Both the position numbers and the translations under genes were made by a program. The notes beneath the pieces were generated by a model. The model searched no databases. It was not told where the DNA came from and saw only the letters and a program-made list of their open reading frames with translations. From NCBI RefSeq assembly GCF_014648035.1, contig NZ_BMQI01000033.1:1-53005 (forward strand): a stretch of 53,005 nt of DNA. The letters are read 5' to 3'. Shown here in pieces: positions 26,645 through 34,937 of the stretch. Source of the DNA: Shewanella algicola. GTDB taxonomy: Bacteria; Pseudomonadota; Gammaproteobacteria; Enterobacterales; Shewanellaceae. Each line of letters opens with the position of its first letter. Position 1 is the stretch's first letter.

Positions 26645-27097
26645 TTAGCTAGTTTGCTGAATAGCAATATTACGCATTTGGATCAATTCGCTGTGCTTTA
26701 GATAAAGTAAATCTGCGGTGCGGCGAATGATTTGATCTTCATATTGCGATAACTCGCCATCGGCATAAGCTAAACGCCACATCGACAACAATAAAGTTTG
26801 TTTATCTTCGATGCTAAATTGAGCATTAACTTCAGCAGTAAACTCAAACAGCGATATTGCATCATGACGTGCTTGTTTGGCCTCATCCGCTAAGCTCTTG
26901 GCTTGTTCAGTCGTAATGCCTAGGGTATTGATGAGCATCTCTGGCAATATAGCGGCTTCGGCGTCAGCCAGTTTTTCGTCAGCATAAACCACTTCTAACA
27001 GCAAAGTCGCAGCGGCTAAATTAAGATGCAGGGCTTTTTCTTCAGGGCTGCTTTCTTGAGCATGCGATTGAATAAACTGTTTTAGTTTGGCGATCAT
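26645..27097 (-). CDS. TerB-family protein (tellurite resistance/DjlA-N fold)
   Basis: A 150-residue cytoplasmic helical protein. Two acidic repeats typical of TerB-like domains are present: VVYADEKLADAEAAILPEM and LAYADGELSQYEDQIIRRTADLL, each with an (A)DG/DE-type acidic metal-binding turn. Family members occur alone in many proteobacteria; their function is not established and a link to tellurite is not implied here. It is convergent with the YjeH gene, only 6 bases apart. Confidence 0.85.
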   Translation of the reverse strand: MIAKLKQFIQSHAQESSPEEKALHLNLAAATLLLEVVYADEKLADAEAAILPEMLINTLGITTEQAKSLADEAKQARHDAISLFEFTAEVNAQFSIEDKQTLLLSMWRLAYADGELSQYEDQIIRRTADLLYLKHSELIQMRNIAIQQTS

Positions 27098-27145
27098 ACT
27101 GGCTCCACTGTTAGGGTTAAATCACTTTGATGCTAGCAAAAATGA

Positions 27146-27172
27146 TAATCCCAAGCGAATAGCTTGGGATTA
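27146..27172 (-). terminator. Hairpin after the DUF2780 gene
   Basis: TAATCCCAAGC and GCTTGGGATTA pair across a 5-base loop, 30 bases beyond the DUF2780 stop on the minus strand. The tail TCATTTTTG is only moderately T-rich, so termination is likely but not certain. Confidence 0.6.
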
Positions 27173-27201
27173 ATTAATGTTAACCAACAGTGATTAAGTG
27201 C

Positions 27202-27753
27202 TTACAAAAGTGAGCCTAAGCCTTGGGTTAATAAACCAACTGTGCCTTCGCTTCCGCTTTGTTCTAGGTAGTTTTTCGCAATATCAACCATTGGCGCGAT
27301 GTATTCTTTCGAGATGCCTAACTTTTCAAATGCGTCGTACACCATGGCAGAACCTTGTAACGCTGAACCTAGGTCACCGGCTTGAGACAATAAGCCCGAC
27401 ATGCCGCTGTCTGATGATAATGAAGGTACTGCAGCCAGTAAGCTGTCTGCATTAGGAATGCTGCTGGTTAATTGGCTGAAATCATTATCACCCAAATTGG
27501 TTTGCGCTAAACTTAAAAGCGAGCCTAGGCCGCCTTCTGCTTGAGTTTGGCTTAAACCAAGCTGTGACATAACGCTGCCAACTAATTCAGTTGATTGTCC
27601 GCTGGTACCTGCTTGTTCTGCTGTTTCTGTCGCTGCAGGTGTTGCCACTGCTTTTTTAGCCACTTCAGATGCTTTGTCTAACCAACTTGCTGATGCTGGT
27701 GAAGAGATTGCTAAGACGGTAAACAGTATAGGTAATGCAGATGCTAATTTCAT
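27202..27753 (-). CDS. DUF2780 family exported protein
   Basis: A 183-residue protein with a signal peptide (residues 1-22, cleavage at ASA-SW). A Ser/Thr/Ala-rich linker is followed by a Gly/Leu/Ser-rich helical domain with repeated LGSLLSL, LLSQAGDLGSAL and VGLLTQGLGSLL elements. This composition and layout match DUF2780 proteins found in Vibrio and Shewanella; no function is known. Probably periplasmic. Single gene with a downstream hairpin. Confidence 0.8.
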   Translation of the reverse strand: MKLASALPILFTVLAISSPASASWLDKASEVAKKAVATPAATETAEQAGTSGQSTELVGSVMSQLGLSQTQAEGGLGSLLSLAQTNLGDNDFSQLTSSIPNADSLLAAVPSLSSDSGMSGLLSQAGDLGSALQGSAMVYDAFEKLGISKEYIAPMVDIAKNYLEQSGSEGTVGLLTQGLGSLL

Positions 27754-27924
27754 AATGCTTGTCCTGTAAAATATAATGAAAGGCTAAACTTGGTTGCTAT
27801 ATTACCCTGAAATAGCTAAATGCGACAGGAGATCGATTTTTTACGCATTTCGCTTGTGCAAATTGACGCTTTTTTGGGTATCCTAAGCGCCATATTTATT
27901 GATTAATCGATTATTGGAATTTAC

Positions 27925-28641
27925 ATGTCATTGATTGCTATTTTGACTGAAGCATTAAACTTTTTTCGAAACCACATTCGTCAGCTGGCAGCACTGACTT
28001 TACCTCTACTATTAATTCAAGTGGCGATTCAGCTGTGGCTTGGTAATGAGATGCTAACCGCCGACCCTGAAAACCCACAATTTGGTGCGTCTCATGCAGC
28101 CGTGATGATGTTGCTTTTATTGGTTTTTTCAGTACTTATTGCTGCGTTAACTCTGTTTTTAGAGCTGCGCTCGCAAGGGCATGAGTTATCGTCTGGGCAG
28201 ATTTTAAAAGCCAGCTTACCGTTTGTGCCACCGTTATTATTAGCGGGCGTCTTTTCTGGTTTAGCGATTTTAGCGCCTGTAATGATTTTTGCCGCATTTG
28301 GTCCACTTTGGTTAATTGGACTTGTGGTGAGCCTGTATTTGTTTGCCCGCTTAGCCTATGTCAACTTTATGGTCGTGGTTGAACGTTTAACGCCATTAGA
28401 AGCCATTAAAAAGAGTTTTAGTTTTAGCGCGGGTTCAATTGCATTTAAAACCATTGCAGTATTAATGCTTTATGTACCATTATCATTATTTGCCGGTGTG
28501 TTTACTCAATTGGCTACTCAGGTTGGATTTCCACTACAATTGATGGTTGAAACCTTGTTCGCGTTTTTAGGCTTATTTGTCAATATTGCCTTATTTAGAT
28601 TGTATATGGTTAACCGTCAGCCGGCGGAAGCTGATAAATAA
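27925..28641 (+). CDS. YciC-like (UPF0259) inner-membrane protein
   Basis: A 238-residue protein with about six hydrophobic helices. The N-terminus (ALNFFRNHIRQ) and C-terminus (NIALFRLYMVNRQ) resemble E. coli YciC, as do the length and the basic loop between helices (EAIKKSFSFS). The role is unknown. The downstream DUF4145-Sel1 gene follows after 23 bases, and a third small membrane protein after 26 more, so the three probably form an operon. Confidence 0.75.
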   Translation: MSLIAILTEALNFFRNHIRQLAALTLPLLLIQVAIQLWLGNEMLTADPENPQFGASHAAVMMLLLLVFSVLIAALTLFLELRSQGHELSSGQILKASLPFVPPLLLAGVFSGLAILAPVMIFAAFGPLWLIGLVVSLYLFARLAYVNFMVVVERLTPLEAIKKSFSFSAGSIAFKTIAVLMLYVPLSLFAGVFTQLATQVGFPLQLMVETLFAFLGLFVNIALFRLYMVNRQPAEADK

Positions 28642-28664
28642 GTCGATGTAAAAAGGAGAAACCA

Positions 28665-30104
28665 TTGTTGAATGATACCGCGTTTATTGATGGTTTCTCC
28701 GAGCAATTAACTGAAGATTATCGCTTAGCTAAAAGTTATGTGCGCGATATTCCCACCCAGGCACTGGTGTATATTCGCAGTTTTACTCATAAGCTTGCCA
28801 GCCAGTTAGCAACCCCTCATGGGTTGATATTTTCTAGCCCTAACTTATACGACCGCATTGAACAATTACACTCCGCTAGGCTAATTGACCCTCCCATTGT
28901 GCGTGCGTTACATCGTTTACGCAGTGATGGTAACCGTGGTGCTCACCCTGAAAAATATCACTTAACCCAGGCGCAATTGGTCACGATTGCTGAAAAGTCG
29001 ATAACCAATATTTTACGTTTAGTCGATAAGCTCTATCCAGTGGTGCATCAACAAGTTGCGCCGAGTTATACCTTTGAGCCTTTTGATTCGTTTGCGGGGC
29101 GAGATTTGTGTTACCGGGCGGTGATGAATAATGACGCAGAAGCACAATATTTGGTGGGGATGTCGTTAAAAGCCAAAGGCCTCATGCTACAAGGGCAAGA
29201 GCAAGCTTTGGCACAAGACGCTGATGCTAGCTCAACACAAAGCAAGCTGCCGAGCCAGGGTGAACACAGCACCGCGGCAGAGGCATTTGCTCAAGCGGGT
29301 TATTGGTTTGCTTTGGCTTCACTGCAATATCAAGCGGCTATATTTGAACATGGTGTCAGTTTACTGCACGGCTATCGCGGTGAGGTCAACCTCAGTGAGG
29401 GTGAACAGTTAATTGCGCAGGCAGCAGACAGTGGCATTGTTGAAGCGCAAGCATTACAAGGCTTTTTTTATCTGGTGGGCAGTGATCAATTTGAAGTCGA
29501 TTTGGCTCAAGCCGAGCGTTTACTCACCCTTGCTGCCAATGCCGAAAACGCTGAGGCAATGTCTAACCTTGGAGTGTTGTACTATCAGGCCCAACAGTTT
29601 GAAAATGCGTTTTTATGGATTAATAAGGCGGCTCAAGCCGGTTACCCCAATGCCCAGTATCATTTAGCATTAATGTTGGCTGACGGCCTGGGCTGTTCAT
29701 CCGACTTAGCAGCCAGCGAGCAATGGATGTTTGAGGCGGCAGAGCAAGGGCAAGTTGATGCTATGTTGCATTGTGGCAGTCACATTTTGCATGACGACAA
29801 TGCCAGCCAACAGCAGCGTGTTAAGGCTGAAGGTTATTTGCATCAAGCAATTAAGTATGGTCACAATGTGAGTGCCATGATAGAGCTCAGTGTGGCATTA
29901 GCCGACGGTATTTTGGGGCGCATTGATGTGGTGCAAGCTGCGTATTTGCTTACCTTAGCCAAGACCCATGGCAATGACGAACACCTAGAAGTTATTGAGC
30001 CATTATGGCAATCGTTGGCGATGCAAATCGACAGTGTTATTGAGCTTAACCCGAGTGAAGATGAAATGATTGCTTTGCAACAAGCGAAGTTGTTGCTGGG
30101 GTAA
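28665..30104 (+). CDS. DUF4145 - Sel1-repeat protein
   Basis: A 479-residue cytoplasmic protein. Residues ~15-125 form a DUF4145-type helical domain, recognisable by LHRLRSDGNRGAHPEKY, a module often attached to nucleases and defence-related proteins. From ~155 it is built of Sel1/TPR-like repeats (for example AEAMSNLGVLYYQAQQFENAFLWINKAAQAG split over 299-330). The start is TTG at 28665: AAGGAG stands 6 bases upstream and no in-frame ATG is near. Sel1 repeats usually scaffold protein-protein interactions. It sits between two membrane protein genes, suggesting a membrane-linked complex; the task is unknown. Confidence 0.85.
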   Translation: MLNDTAFIDGFSEQLTEDYRLAKSYVRDIPTQALVYIRSFTHKLASQLATPHGLIFSSPNLYDRIEQLHSARLIDPPIVRALHRLRSDGNRGAHPEKYHLTQAQLVTIAEKSITNILRLVDKLYPVVHQQVAPSYTFEPFDSFAGRDLCYRAVMNNDAEAQYLVGMSLKAKGLMLQGQEQALAQDADASSTQSKLPSQGEHSTAAEAFAQAGYWFALASLQYQAAIFEHGVSLLHGYRGEVNLSEGEQLIAQAADSGIVEAQALQGFFYLVGSDQFEVDLAQAERLLTLAANAENAEAMSNLGVLYYQAQQFENAFLWINKAAQAGYPNAQYHLALMLADGLGCSSDLAASEQWMFEAAEQGQVDAMLHCGSHILHDDNASQQQRVKAEGYLHQAIKYGHNVSAMIELSVALADGILGRIDVVQAAYLLTLAKTHGNDEHLEVIEPLWQSLAMQIDSVIELNPSEDEMIALQQAKLLLG

Positions 30105-30130
30105 GTTTGGCGAGTTAAAAAGGGCGTTTT

Positions 30131-30349
30131 GTGATCATGAAAAGCACCGCCCCTCGTGAAAGCGGTTTGGTTCATTGGCTGTCTTTAGTTGTGGCACTGA
30201 GTATTGCTCAAAGTATTTTTTGGTATTTAGATATTGATGTTGAGATTAGCTTAACGATTGAATACATCGGGACGTTAATCGTTAAAGGCAGCTTAATCGC
30301 GCTGTTCTATTATTTATGCTTAAAAGCGTTTTGTTGGTTGTATCGATAG
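30131..30349 (+). CDS. Small two-helix membrane protein, unknown function
   Basis: A 72-residue protein with two hydrophobic segments (about 15-33 and 45-67). The GTG at 30131 has AGGG 6 bases upstream; an ATG two codons later (30137) is the alternative. It follows the DUF4145-Sel1 gene by 26 bases. Family not recognised. Confidence 0.65.
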   Translation: MIMKSTAPRESGLVHWLSLVVALSIAQSIFWYLDIDVEISLTIEYIGTLIVKGSLIALFYYLCLKAFCWLYR

Positions 30350-30538
30350 CCGCAGTCACGGTTTTTTAGCCCCGTAACAAGCATGGCTCTACAGCCGTAT
30401 CCGCTCAAAAAGCAAAGCCTCTGACTATGTAATAACCTTTCACTTCAGTACTTCGTTAATATTGCCGACACCTCTGGTTTTACCCACTTTTCGACAATTC
30501 CCAACGCTTAAGCAAACAATCCGAAAACTTTTGCGGGG

Positions 30539-30871
30539 TTAATCCGCTTGGTGTTCGAATGTTCTGCCTGTCTTTGAGGCCTGACTTGTTCCTGATCGCT
30601 TAAACATATCAGCATAAGGCGCTGTGGGCTCGCGTTGTACATTGGCGTAGTTTTGGTACGCGTGTGCTTGTTCAGCTTGCTGACGACGCAGCATTTTTTT
30701 ACCCAAAAATCGCAAGGTAAGAAAACTGATTAAGCCAAACAATAATAAAAATGGCAGTAATGTAAGGGCGACTAAGGTCATAGCAAAAACCATCAGTAAT
30801 GCCAAAATAGGGTTCATACTCGTCACACGATGTTTAAAATTGGCGCTATTAAATGCTTGGTTAACGTTCAT
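30539..30871 (-). CDS. Small membrane protein, paralogue of the next gene
   Basis: A 110-residue protein: a short polar N-terminus, a hydrophobic hairpin (about residues 21-53, with ALLMV, LLPFLLLFGL) and a basic/polar tail starting FLGKKMLRRQQAEQ and ending in a disordered, acidic-basic region. AGGAG lies 5 bases before the ATG. The helix-hairpin plus LGK(K/Q) junction is shared with the product of 31146-31448, so the two are tandem paralogues. Function not recognised. Confidence 0.7.
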   Translation of the reverse strand: MNVNQAFNSANFKHRVTSMNPILALLMVFAMTLVALTLLPFLLLFGLISFLTLRFLGKKMLRRQQAEQAHAYQNYANVQREPTAPYADMFKRSGTSQASKTGRTFEHQAD

Positions 30872-31145
30872 GTTGGCTCCTAAATGCGGTTTATCCTATG
30901 TCTATTTAACGTACTGAATGTGCTCATTTAATGAAGCTAATCAGTGACAACTAATGACAGAACTGATGGGCTAAAAGCCGTCAGCTGAGGATCCTCGCCT
31001 GAAATATGTATGATTGTTGAACATGCAGTGTGCAACATCTGGACATAATATGTCACGTTAAACCCCGTTAATGTTTGACTTAGCGACTTGATTTGGGCTG
31101 TGATGATGTGAGAAGGCTAGGATCATCTTGCTGCAATAAGATGCA

Positions 31146-31448
31146 CTAGTGGTTAATGGTTTTGTTATGCAGGGTAGATGTGAGCGGGCATTCCCTTTCA
31201 ATGTTAGGGTGTTGTGCGTATCGGTCTGCCGTTGGCGGGGGCGATGTAAAAGAGGTTGAACCTTGTTTACCCAAATATTTTCGGCTTAACAGGGTTATGC
31301 CGATAAAACCTACCAGTAAAAATAACAATATCAGAGGGAGTAAAATCAGTGTCCCTAAAATGATCAGCAACAAACTCAACAAGGCGGTTAACGGGCGCAT
31401 TTGGCGCAATCGTTGACGGGCATGCCATAAGTTAATTGAGCTGAGCAT
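31146..31448 (-). CDS. Small membrane protein, paralogue of the previous gene
   Basis: A 100-residue protein with a basic N-terminus (HARQRLRQMRP), a hydrophobic hairpin (about 20-48, ALLSLLLII, LLPLILLFLL) and a polar tail after RKYLGKQ. An open frame reaches 31529, but AAAGGAG is 5 bases before the ATG at 31448, which settles the start. The 273-base gap to its paralogue contains nothing I can name beyond a small CATCTT/AAGATG hairpin near 31127-31144. Confidence 0.7.
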   Translation of the reverse strand: MLSSINLWHARQRLRQMRPLTALLSLLLIILGTLILLPLILLFLLVGFIGITLLSRKYLGKQGSTSFTSPPPTADRYAQHPNIERECPLTSTLHNKTINH

Positions 31449-31586
31449 GACGACTCCTTTGTGTTCAGAGTAAAAGTTAGGGGTTAGGGCCTGTTGGTCT
31501 TTGCTGCAAAAACAACCTTGAAAGATCAACAGGCCCTAATATTTGAGCCCGCTCAGTCGCAAAAGTTCATGCTTGAGGGGAATCAG

Positions 31587-32576
31587 TTACTTTGGCATGA
31601 CTAATTGGTTGATACGATTACTGGCAATGGCGTTATCGACACTGTTAAAAATAAGCTCACGAAACCATTGATGTCCAGGTTCCTGGTTATTGCGTTCATG
31701 CCATAAAAACACATACGCCATCGGCATAAAGTCAAATGGTAATGGGATCGACACCAACGAATAGAGTTTTTGTGCATGAATGGCAAAACTCGATGGCAGG
31801 GTAAAAATAAGGTCGGTATGTGCACACACACTGGCGGCGCCGTAAAAGTCTGGCACTGTGGTTGATAAGTGGCGGTGCAGACCTAAATTGGCTAAGTGGT
31901 AATCTAGCGCCCACCAATCGTTGCCTTCACATCTAACTTGTACGTGAGACATGGCTAAGTATTGATCTTGATCCCATTTACCCGATTTAACAACCTTTAA
32001 AATAGGATGTTTTTTGCGTACTAAACACACCTGATGGTCGTTAAATAGCGTTTGATATTCGATCCCTTCGGGAACATGTTCTATCTTAAAGTCACTTTGT
32101 GGATGAATGTCTCTGCCTGCAATACCAAAGTCGATTTGCCCTTGTTGTAAATCTTGCATCGATTTTTCAGTCCACACATATGAGTCTAATTTTACAGACG
32201 GTGCTTGTTGTAACAATGGCCCGATAAAATACGGAATTAATGTTTCATAAGCACTTTCGACCATAGAAAAGGTAAAATGGCGCTGACTACTGGCAGGATG
32301 AAATGTGGGTGGTTGAGTTAACTGATATAAGTTTTGCAGTACTGGCAAAAGCTTTTGTCGTAAAGCTAACGCATGCGCGGTCGGCTTAAGTCCATGAGCT
32401 GTGCGTTGAAATAATGGGTCATCTAATGCTTCGCGTAGGCGGTTTAAACTTTTGCTTACCGCTGATTGGCTCAGGTGCAAACGGTGGGCCGCTCGAGTGA
32501 CACTTTGCTCCTCAAGCAGCACTTGTAAAATAACCAGTAAATTAAGATCAACACGCGCTAGGTTATCTAGGTTCAT
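31587..32576 (-). CDS. LysR-family transcriptional regulator
   Basis: A 329-residue regulator. The N-terminal winged HTH (NLLVILQVLLEEQSVTRAAHRLHLSQSAVSKSLNRLREALDDPLFQR) is classical LysR of the NodD/LeuO-like branch, followed by a type 2 periplasmic-binding-like effector domain (about 90-310). It is divergent from a Bcr/CflA-type drug exporter with a 125-base gap containing nested inverted repeats, so it most likely controls that exporter and itself. Inducer unknown. Confidence 0.92.
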   Translation of the reverse strand: MNLDNLARVDLNLLVILQVLLEEQSVTRAAHRLHLSQSAVSKSLNRLREALDDPLFQRTAHGLKPTAHALALRQKLLPVLQNLYQLTQPPTFHPASSQRHFTFSMVESAYETLIPYFIGPLLQQAPSVKLDSYVWTEKSMQDLQQGQIDFGIAGRDIHPQSDFKIEHVPEGIEYQTLFNDHQVCLVRKKHPILKVVKSGKWDQDQYLAMSHVQVRCEGNDWWALDYHLANLGLHRHLSTTVPDFYGAASVCAHTDLIFTLPSSFAIHAQKLYSLVSIPLPFDFMPMAYVFLWHERNNQEPGHQWFRELIFNSVDNAIASNRINQLVMPK

Positions 32577-32585
32577 TAGATATTC

Positions 32586-32640
32586 TCAAATGGAAATTCA
32601 CTTTGGATTTTATATCATTTCCGTTCATACCTCCATTTGA
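32586..32640. promoter_or_regulatory. Nested inverted repeat, probable LysR operator
   Basis: TCAAATGGA (32586-32594) and TCCATTTGA (32632-32640) are perfect 9-bp inverted repeats with centres 46 bases apart. Inside lies a second pair, GGAAAT (32592-32597) and ATTTCC (32617-32622). The element fills much of the gap between the divergent LysR and exporter genes, as expected for a LysR tetramer binding two sites. Confidence 0.6.
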
Positions 32641-32701
32641 CTTATCATAGCGCTCCATTAAGGGTGACCTTTAGCTTGTTTTCACAAAGAGAAAGAATAT
32701 T

Positions 32702-33907
32702 ATGCGTCGTAACCTATTGCCATTATTGATGTTTATGGTGCTACTAAGCCCATTAGCCATCGATATCTATCTTCCCTCTATGCCAACAATGGCGCTTGAG
32801 TATGGGGTGTCGAACAGTGAGGTTCAGTCTACTTTAGTATTATTTTTATTTGCTATGGGTGTTGGCCAGATATTAATTGGTCCTTTAGCTGACCGTTTTG
32901 GTCGCAGGCCTGTGGCTTTATTTGGTATCGTACTTTACGGTATCAGCAGTTTATTAGGCGCGTATGCGGTTGAATTTGAACTGTTGCAAATTGCCCGTGT
33001 GTTTCAAGGGTTAGCTGCATGCTCTACCTCTATTGTGGTGTTTAGTGCGGTGCGCGACTGTTACGATCGCAAGCAAAGTGTGTCGATGTACAGTTATTTA
33101 AATGGGGCTATTTGTGTGGTACCCGCATTGGCTCCTACCTTAGGTGGTTTGTTGGCATTACAGTTTGGCTGGCGATCCACTTTTATCTTTATGGCCATTT
33201 ATGCCGTAATCGTATTGTTTATTGTCGGTTTCCGTTTCCCGGAAACGCGTCCACTTAACACAGACAGCACCGGTCCACTTTACCGTTGGGGTCGTTATAA
33301 GCCAGTACTTGGTGATGCTCACTTTATGTTTTATGCCTCATGCTGCATGATCGCGATGGCTTCTATTTTATGTTACGTATCTTACTCGCCTGTGTGGTTA
33401 ATTGGCCACTTAGGTATATCAGAACTGATGTTTAGTGGTTTATTTGGCGTCAATGCCTTAGTGAACGTCGTGGCCTGTTTTGCTGCGCCAGTATTGATTA
33501 AACGCATTGGTAATCGCCCTGGTGTAATAGTGGCGTTGTCGTTAATGGTATTAGCGGCTGTGGTTGAAGTGGTATTGCAATTAGTGGGCCCAGAGCAAGG
33601 CGTTGCCGCGGGTGTTGCTTTTATGGCGCCTATGATGCTGCTATGTGTTGGCTTTGCCCTATTGCTTGGCCCTGCAACCAGTATGGCCTTATCGGCCTTT
33701 GGTGAACGCGCCGGTACTGCAACGGCAATGTTAGGTTGTATTCAAATGAGCGGCGCATCGATTTTAACCGCATTAATCCAACTAACAGACATACCAGCAC
33801 CTTATGCCATTGCGTTAGTGATGGGTGGATTGTGTAGCGTATTGCTCGCCATAATGACAATGAACCGTTTAAGCCATCTGCATCAAGAGCAACTACAACA
33901 CGATTAA
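32702..33907 (+). CDS. Bcr/CflA-family multidrug efflux MFS transporter
   Basis: A 401-residue inner-membrane protein with 12 predicted helices. The start LSPLAIDIYLPSMP and motif A GPLADRFGRRPV are characteristic of the Bcr/CflA drug-resistance transporters (DHA1 group), as is RVFQGLAACSTSIVVFSAVRDCYDR. It would expel small hydrophobic compounds by proton antiport; substrate not deducible. Its control by the divergent LysR regulator is likely. A mobile repeat lies between its stop and the nearest terminator. Confidence 0.9.
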   Translation: MRRNLLPLLMFMVLLSPLAIDIYLPSMPTMALEYGVSNSEVQSTLVLFLFAMGVGQILIGPLADRFGRRPVALFGIVLYGISSLLGAYAVEFELLQIARVFQGLAACSTSIVVFSAVRDCYDRKQSVSMYSYLNGAICVVPALAPTLGGLLALQFGWRSTFIFMAIYAVIVLFIVGFRFPETRPLNTDSTGPLYRWGRYKPVLGDAHFMFYASCCMIAMASILCYVSYSPVWLIGHLGISELMFSGLFGVNALVNVVACFAAPVLIKRIGNRPGVIVALSLMVLAAVVEVVLQLVGPEQGVAAGVAFMAPMMLLCVGFALLLGPATSMALSAFGERAGTATAMLGCIQMSGASILTALIQLTDIPAPYAIALVMGGLCSVLLAIMTMNRLSHLHQEQLQHD

Positions 33908-33913
33908 TTAAAT

Positions 33914-34194
33914 TATACCCAATCAACTTGAAGATACGTGTTTCAGAGCTTCACCGTGTTTTCAATACTAGGCGCGTTAATGCGGTAATGTAGGCACCTT
34001 ATAAATTAGCGCAACAACGCTCTTGATTTAATAATCAGGGGAACACGGTGAAATTCCCAAAGGGCAAGTTTTACACGCGTTTATGCTGCGTTATTGATTT
34101 TGAAAAGGGAACAACCATTACCCGCAATCAATGCCTTGCCTAAACGCGTGTAAATTCTTGCTGAAATCGAGCATCTTCAGGTTGTTTGGGTATA
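33914..34194. mobile_element. MITE-like element with ~25-bp terminal inverted repeats
   Basis: The ends TATACCCAATCAACTTGAAG and, inverted from the right end, TATACCCAAACAACCTGAAG match over about 23 of 25 positions. The 281-bp interior has no gene but two internal hairpin arms: TTCACCGTGTT (33950) with AACACGGTGAA (34042), and TTTACACGCGTTTA (34070) with TAAACGCGTGTAAA (34141). AAT on both flanks may be a 3-bp target duplication. A non-autonomous element of this build needs a transposase elsewhere. It accounts for most of the 400-base gap 33908-34306. Confidence 0.8.
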
Positions 34195-34216
34195 AATATT
34201 AGTAATATCACCTTTA

Positions 34217-34256
34217 ACCCGCAGGATGCTAACCACATTCTGCGGGTATTTTTTTA
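34217..34256 (+). terminator. Terminator downstream of the MITE (originally of the efflux gene)
   Basis: ACCCGCAGGATG and CATTCTGCGGGT pair (one mismatch/GU) across a 7-base loop and are followed by ATTTTTTT. It is the first terminator after the exporter gene. Confidence 0.85.
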
Positions 34257-34270
34257 TCGGGCACCCTTGA

Positions 34271-34276
34271 TATAAT
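34271..34276 (+). promoter_or_regulatory. Probable -10 box (TATAAT) of the TapT-like gene
   Basis: A consensus TATAAT 31 bases before the TTG start. No good -35 is visible at 17 bases because that position is the terminator T tract; a TG is not at the extended position. Confidence 0.45.
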
Positions 34277-34306
34277 CTGAATATCAAAGAAGATATGAGT
34301 TAACGA

Positions 34307-34918
34307 TTGAAAAGAAAATATTGCACTACTTGCCATTACCCACAGTCAGCTTGCATTTGTCATGCAGTAAAACCGACAGCAACTGTTACTGACATTATTA
34401 TTATGCAGCATCCATCTGAGGTGGAGCATGCTAAAAATACCGTCAGGTTGCTCAAACTTGCATTGCCACAAACTCAGATTTATGTCGGTGAAACCGCAGC
34501 CGATTTTGCTGAGTTGCAAGGGTATTTAGCCGCGCAAACTCGGCCTGTGTTTATTGTGTACCCAAATGAGCACAGCCAAGCGGCGAGTGAGGTTGAAACC
34601 GATAATAAAGCGATTATCGTGCTAATTGATGGCACCTGGCGTAAAGCGTACCGTATGTTACAGCTTAACCCCTGGCTACTTAACTATCCGTCATTGCACC
34701 TTGAGTGTGACGATGAGTCACAATATGTAATCCGCAAAGCCAAACGCAGTGACAGTTTATCTACCCTTGAGGCTGCGGCTTATACCCTAGCAAGCCTGGA
34801 GCCTAATGCCGATATCGCGCCAATATTTGCAGTGTTTAACGCAATGGTGCACCATAAGTTATCCGCCATGCCAGCGGCGGTTCGTCAGCGCTATAATAGC
34901 GATAAGCTTAAGGGATAG
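34307..34918 (+). CDS. tapT: DTW-domain tRNA-uridine aminocarboxypropyltransferase (TapT/YfiP-like)
   Basis: A 203-residue enzyme. An N-terminal zinc-type cluster (CTTCHYPQSACICH) is followed by the SPOUT-like DTW domain with the conserved IDGTWRKAYRM segment and the IRKAKRSDSLSTLEAA block. Family members transfer the 3-amino-3-carboxypropyl group of SAM to uridine (acp3U47 in tRNA for E. coli TapT). The start is TTG at 34307, the only usable start before the Cys cluster; its Shine-Dalgarno is weak. Confidence 0.88.
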   Translation: MKRKYCTTCHYPQSACICHAVKPTATVTDIIIMQHPSEVEHAKNTVRLLKLALPQTQIYVGETAADFAELQGYLAAQTRPVFIVYPNEHSQAASEVETDNKAIIVLIDGTWRKAYRMLQLNPWLLNYPSLHLECDDESQYVIRKAKRSDSLSTLEAAAYTLASLEPNADIAPIFAVFNAMVHHKLSAMPAAVRQRYNSDKLKG

Positions 34919-34937
34919 GACTCAAAGGATAGATCTT

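Noticed and set aside
31449..31529. Upstream extension (27 residues) of the 100-residue membrane protein
   Set aside because: A perfect Shine-Dalgarno (AAAGGAG, 5-base spacing) marks the internal ATG at 31448.
33908..34306. Regular intergenic hairpins as a CRISPR or REP array
   Set aside because: There are only inverted, not direct, repeats and no spacers; the terminal repeats explain it as one MITE-like element.
34806..34937. Start of the coiled-coil protein inside the TapT gene
   Set aside because: It would overlap tapT by over 100 bases and destroy the signal peptide that begins at 34938.
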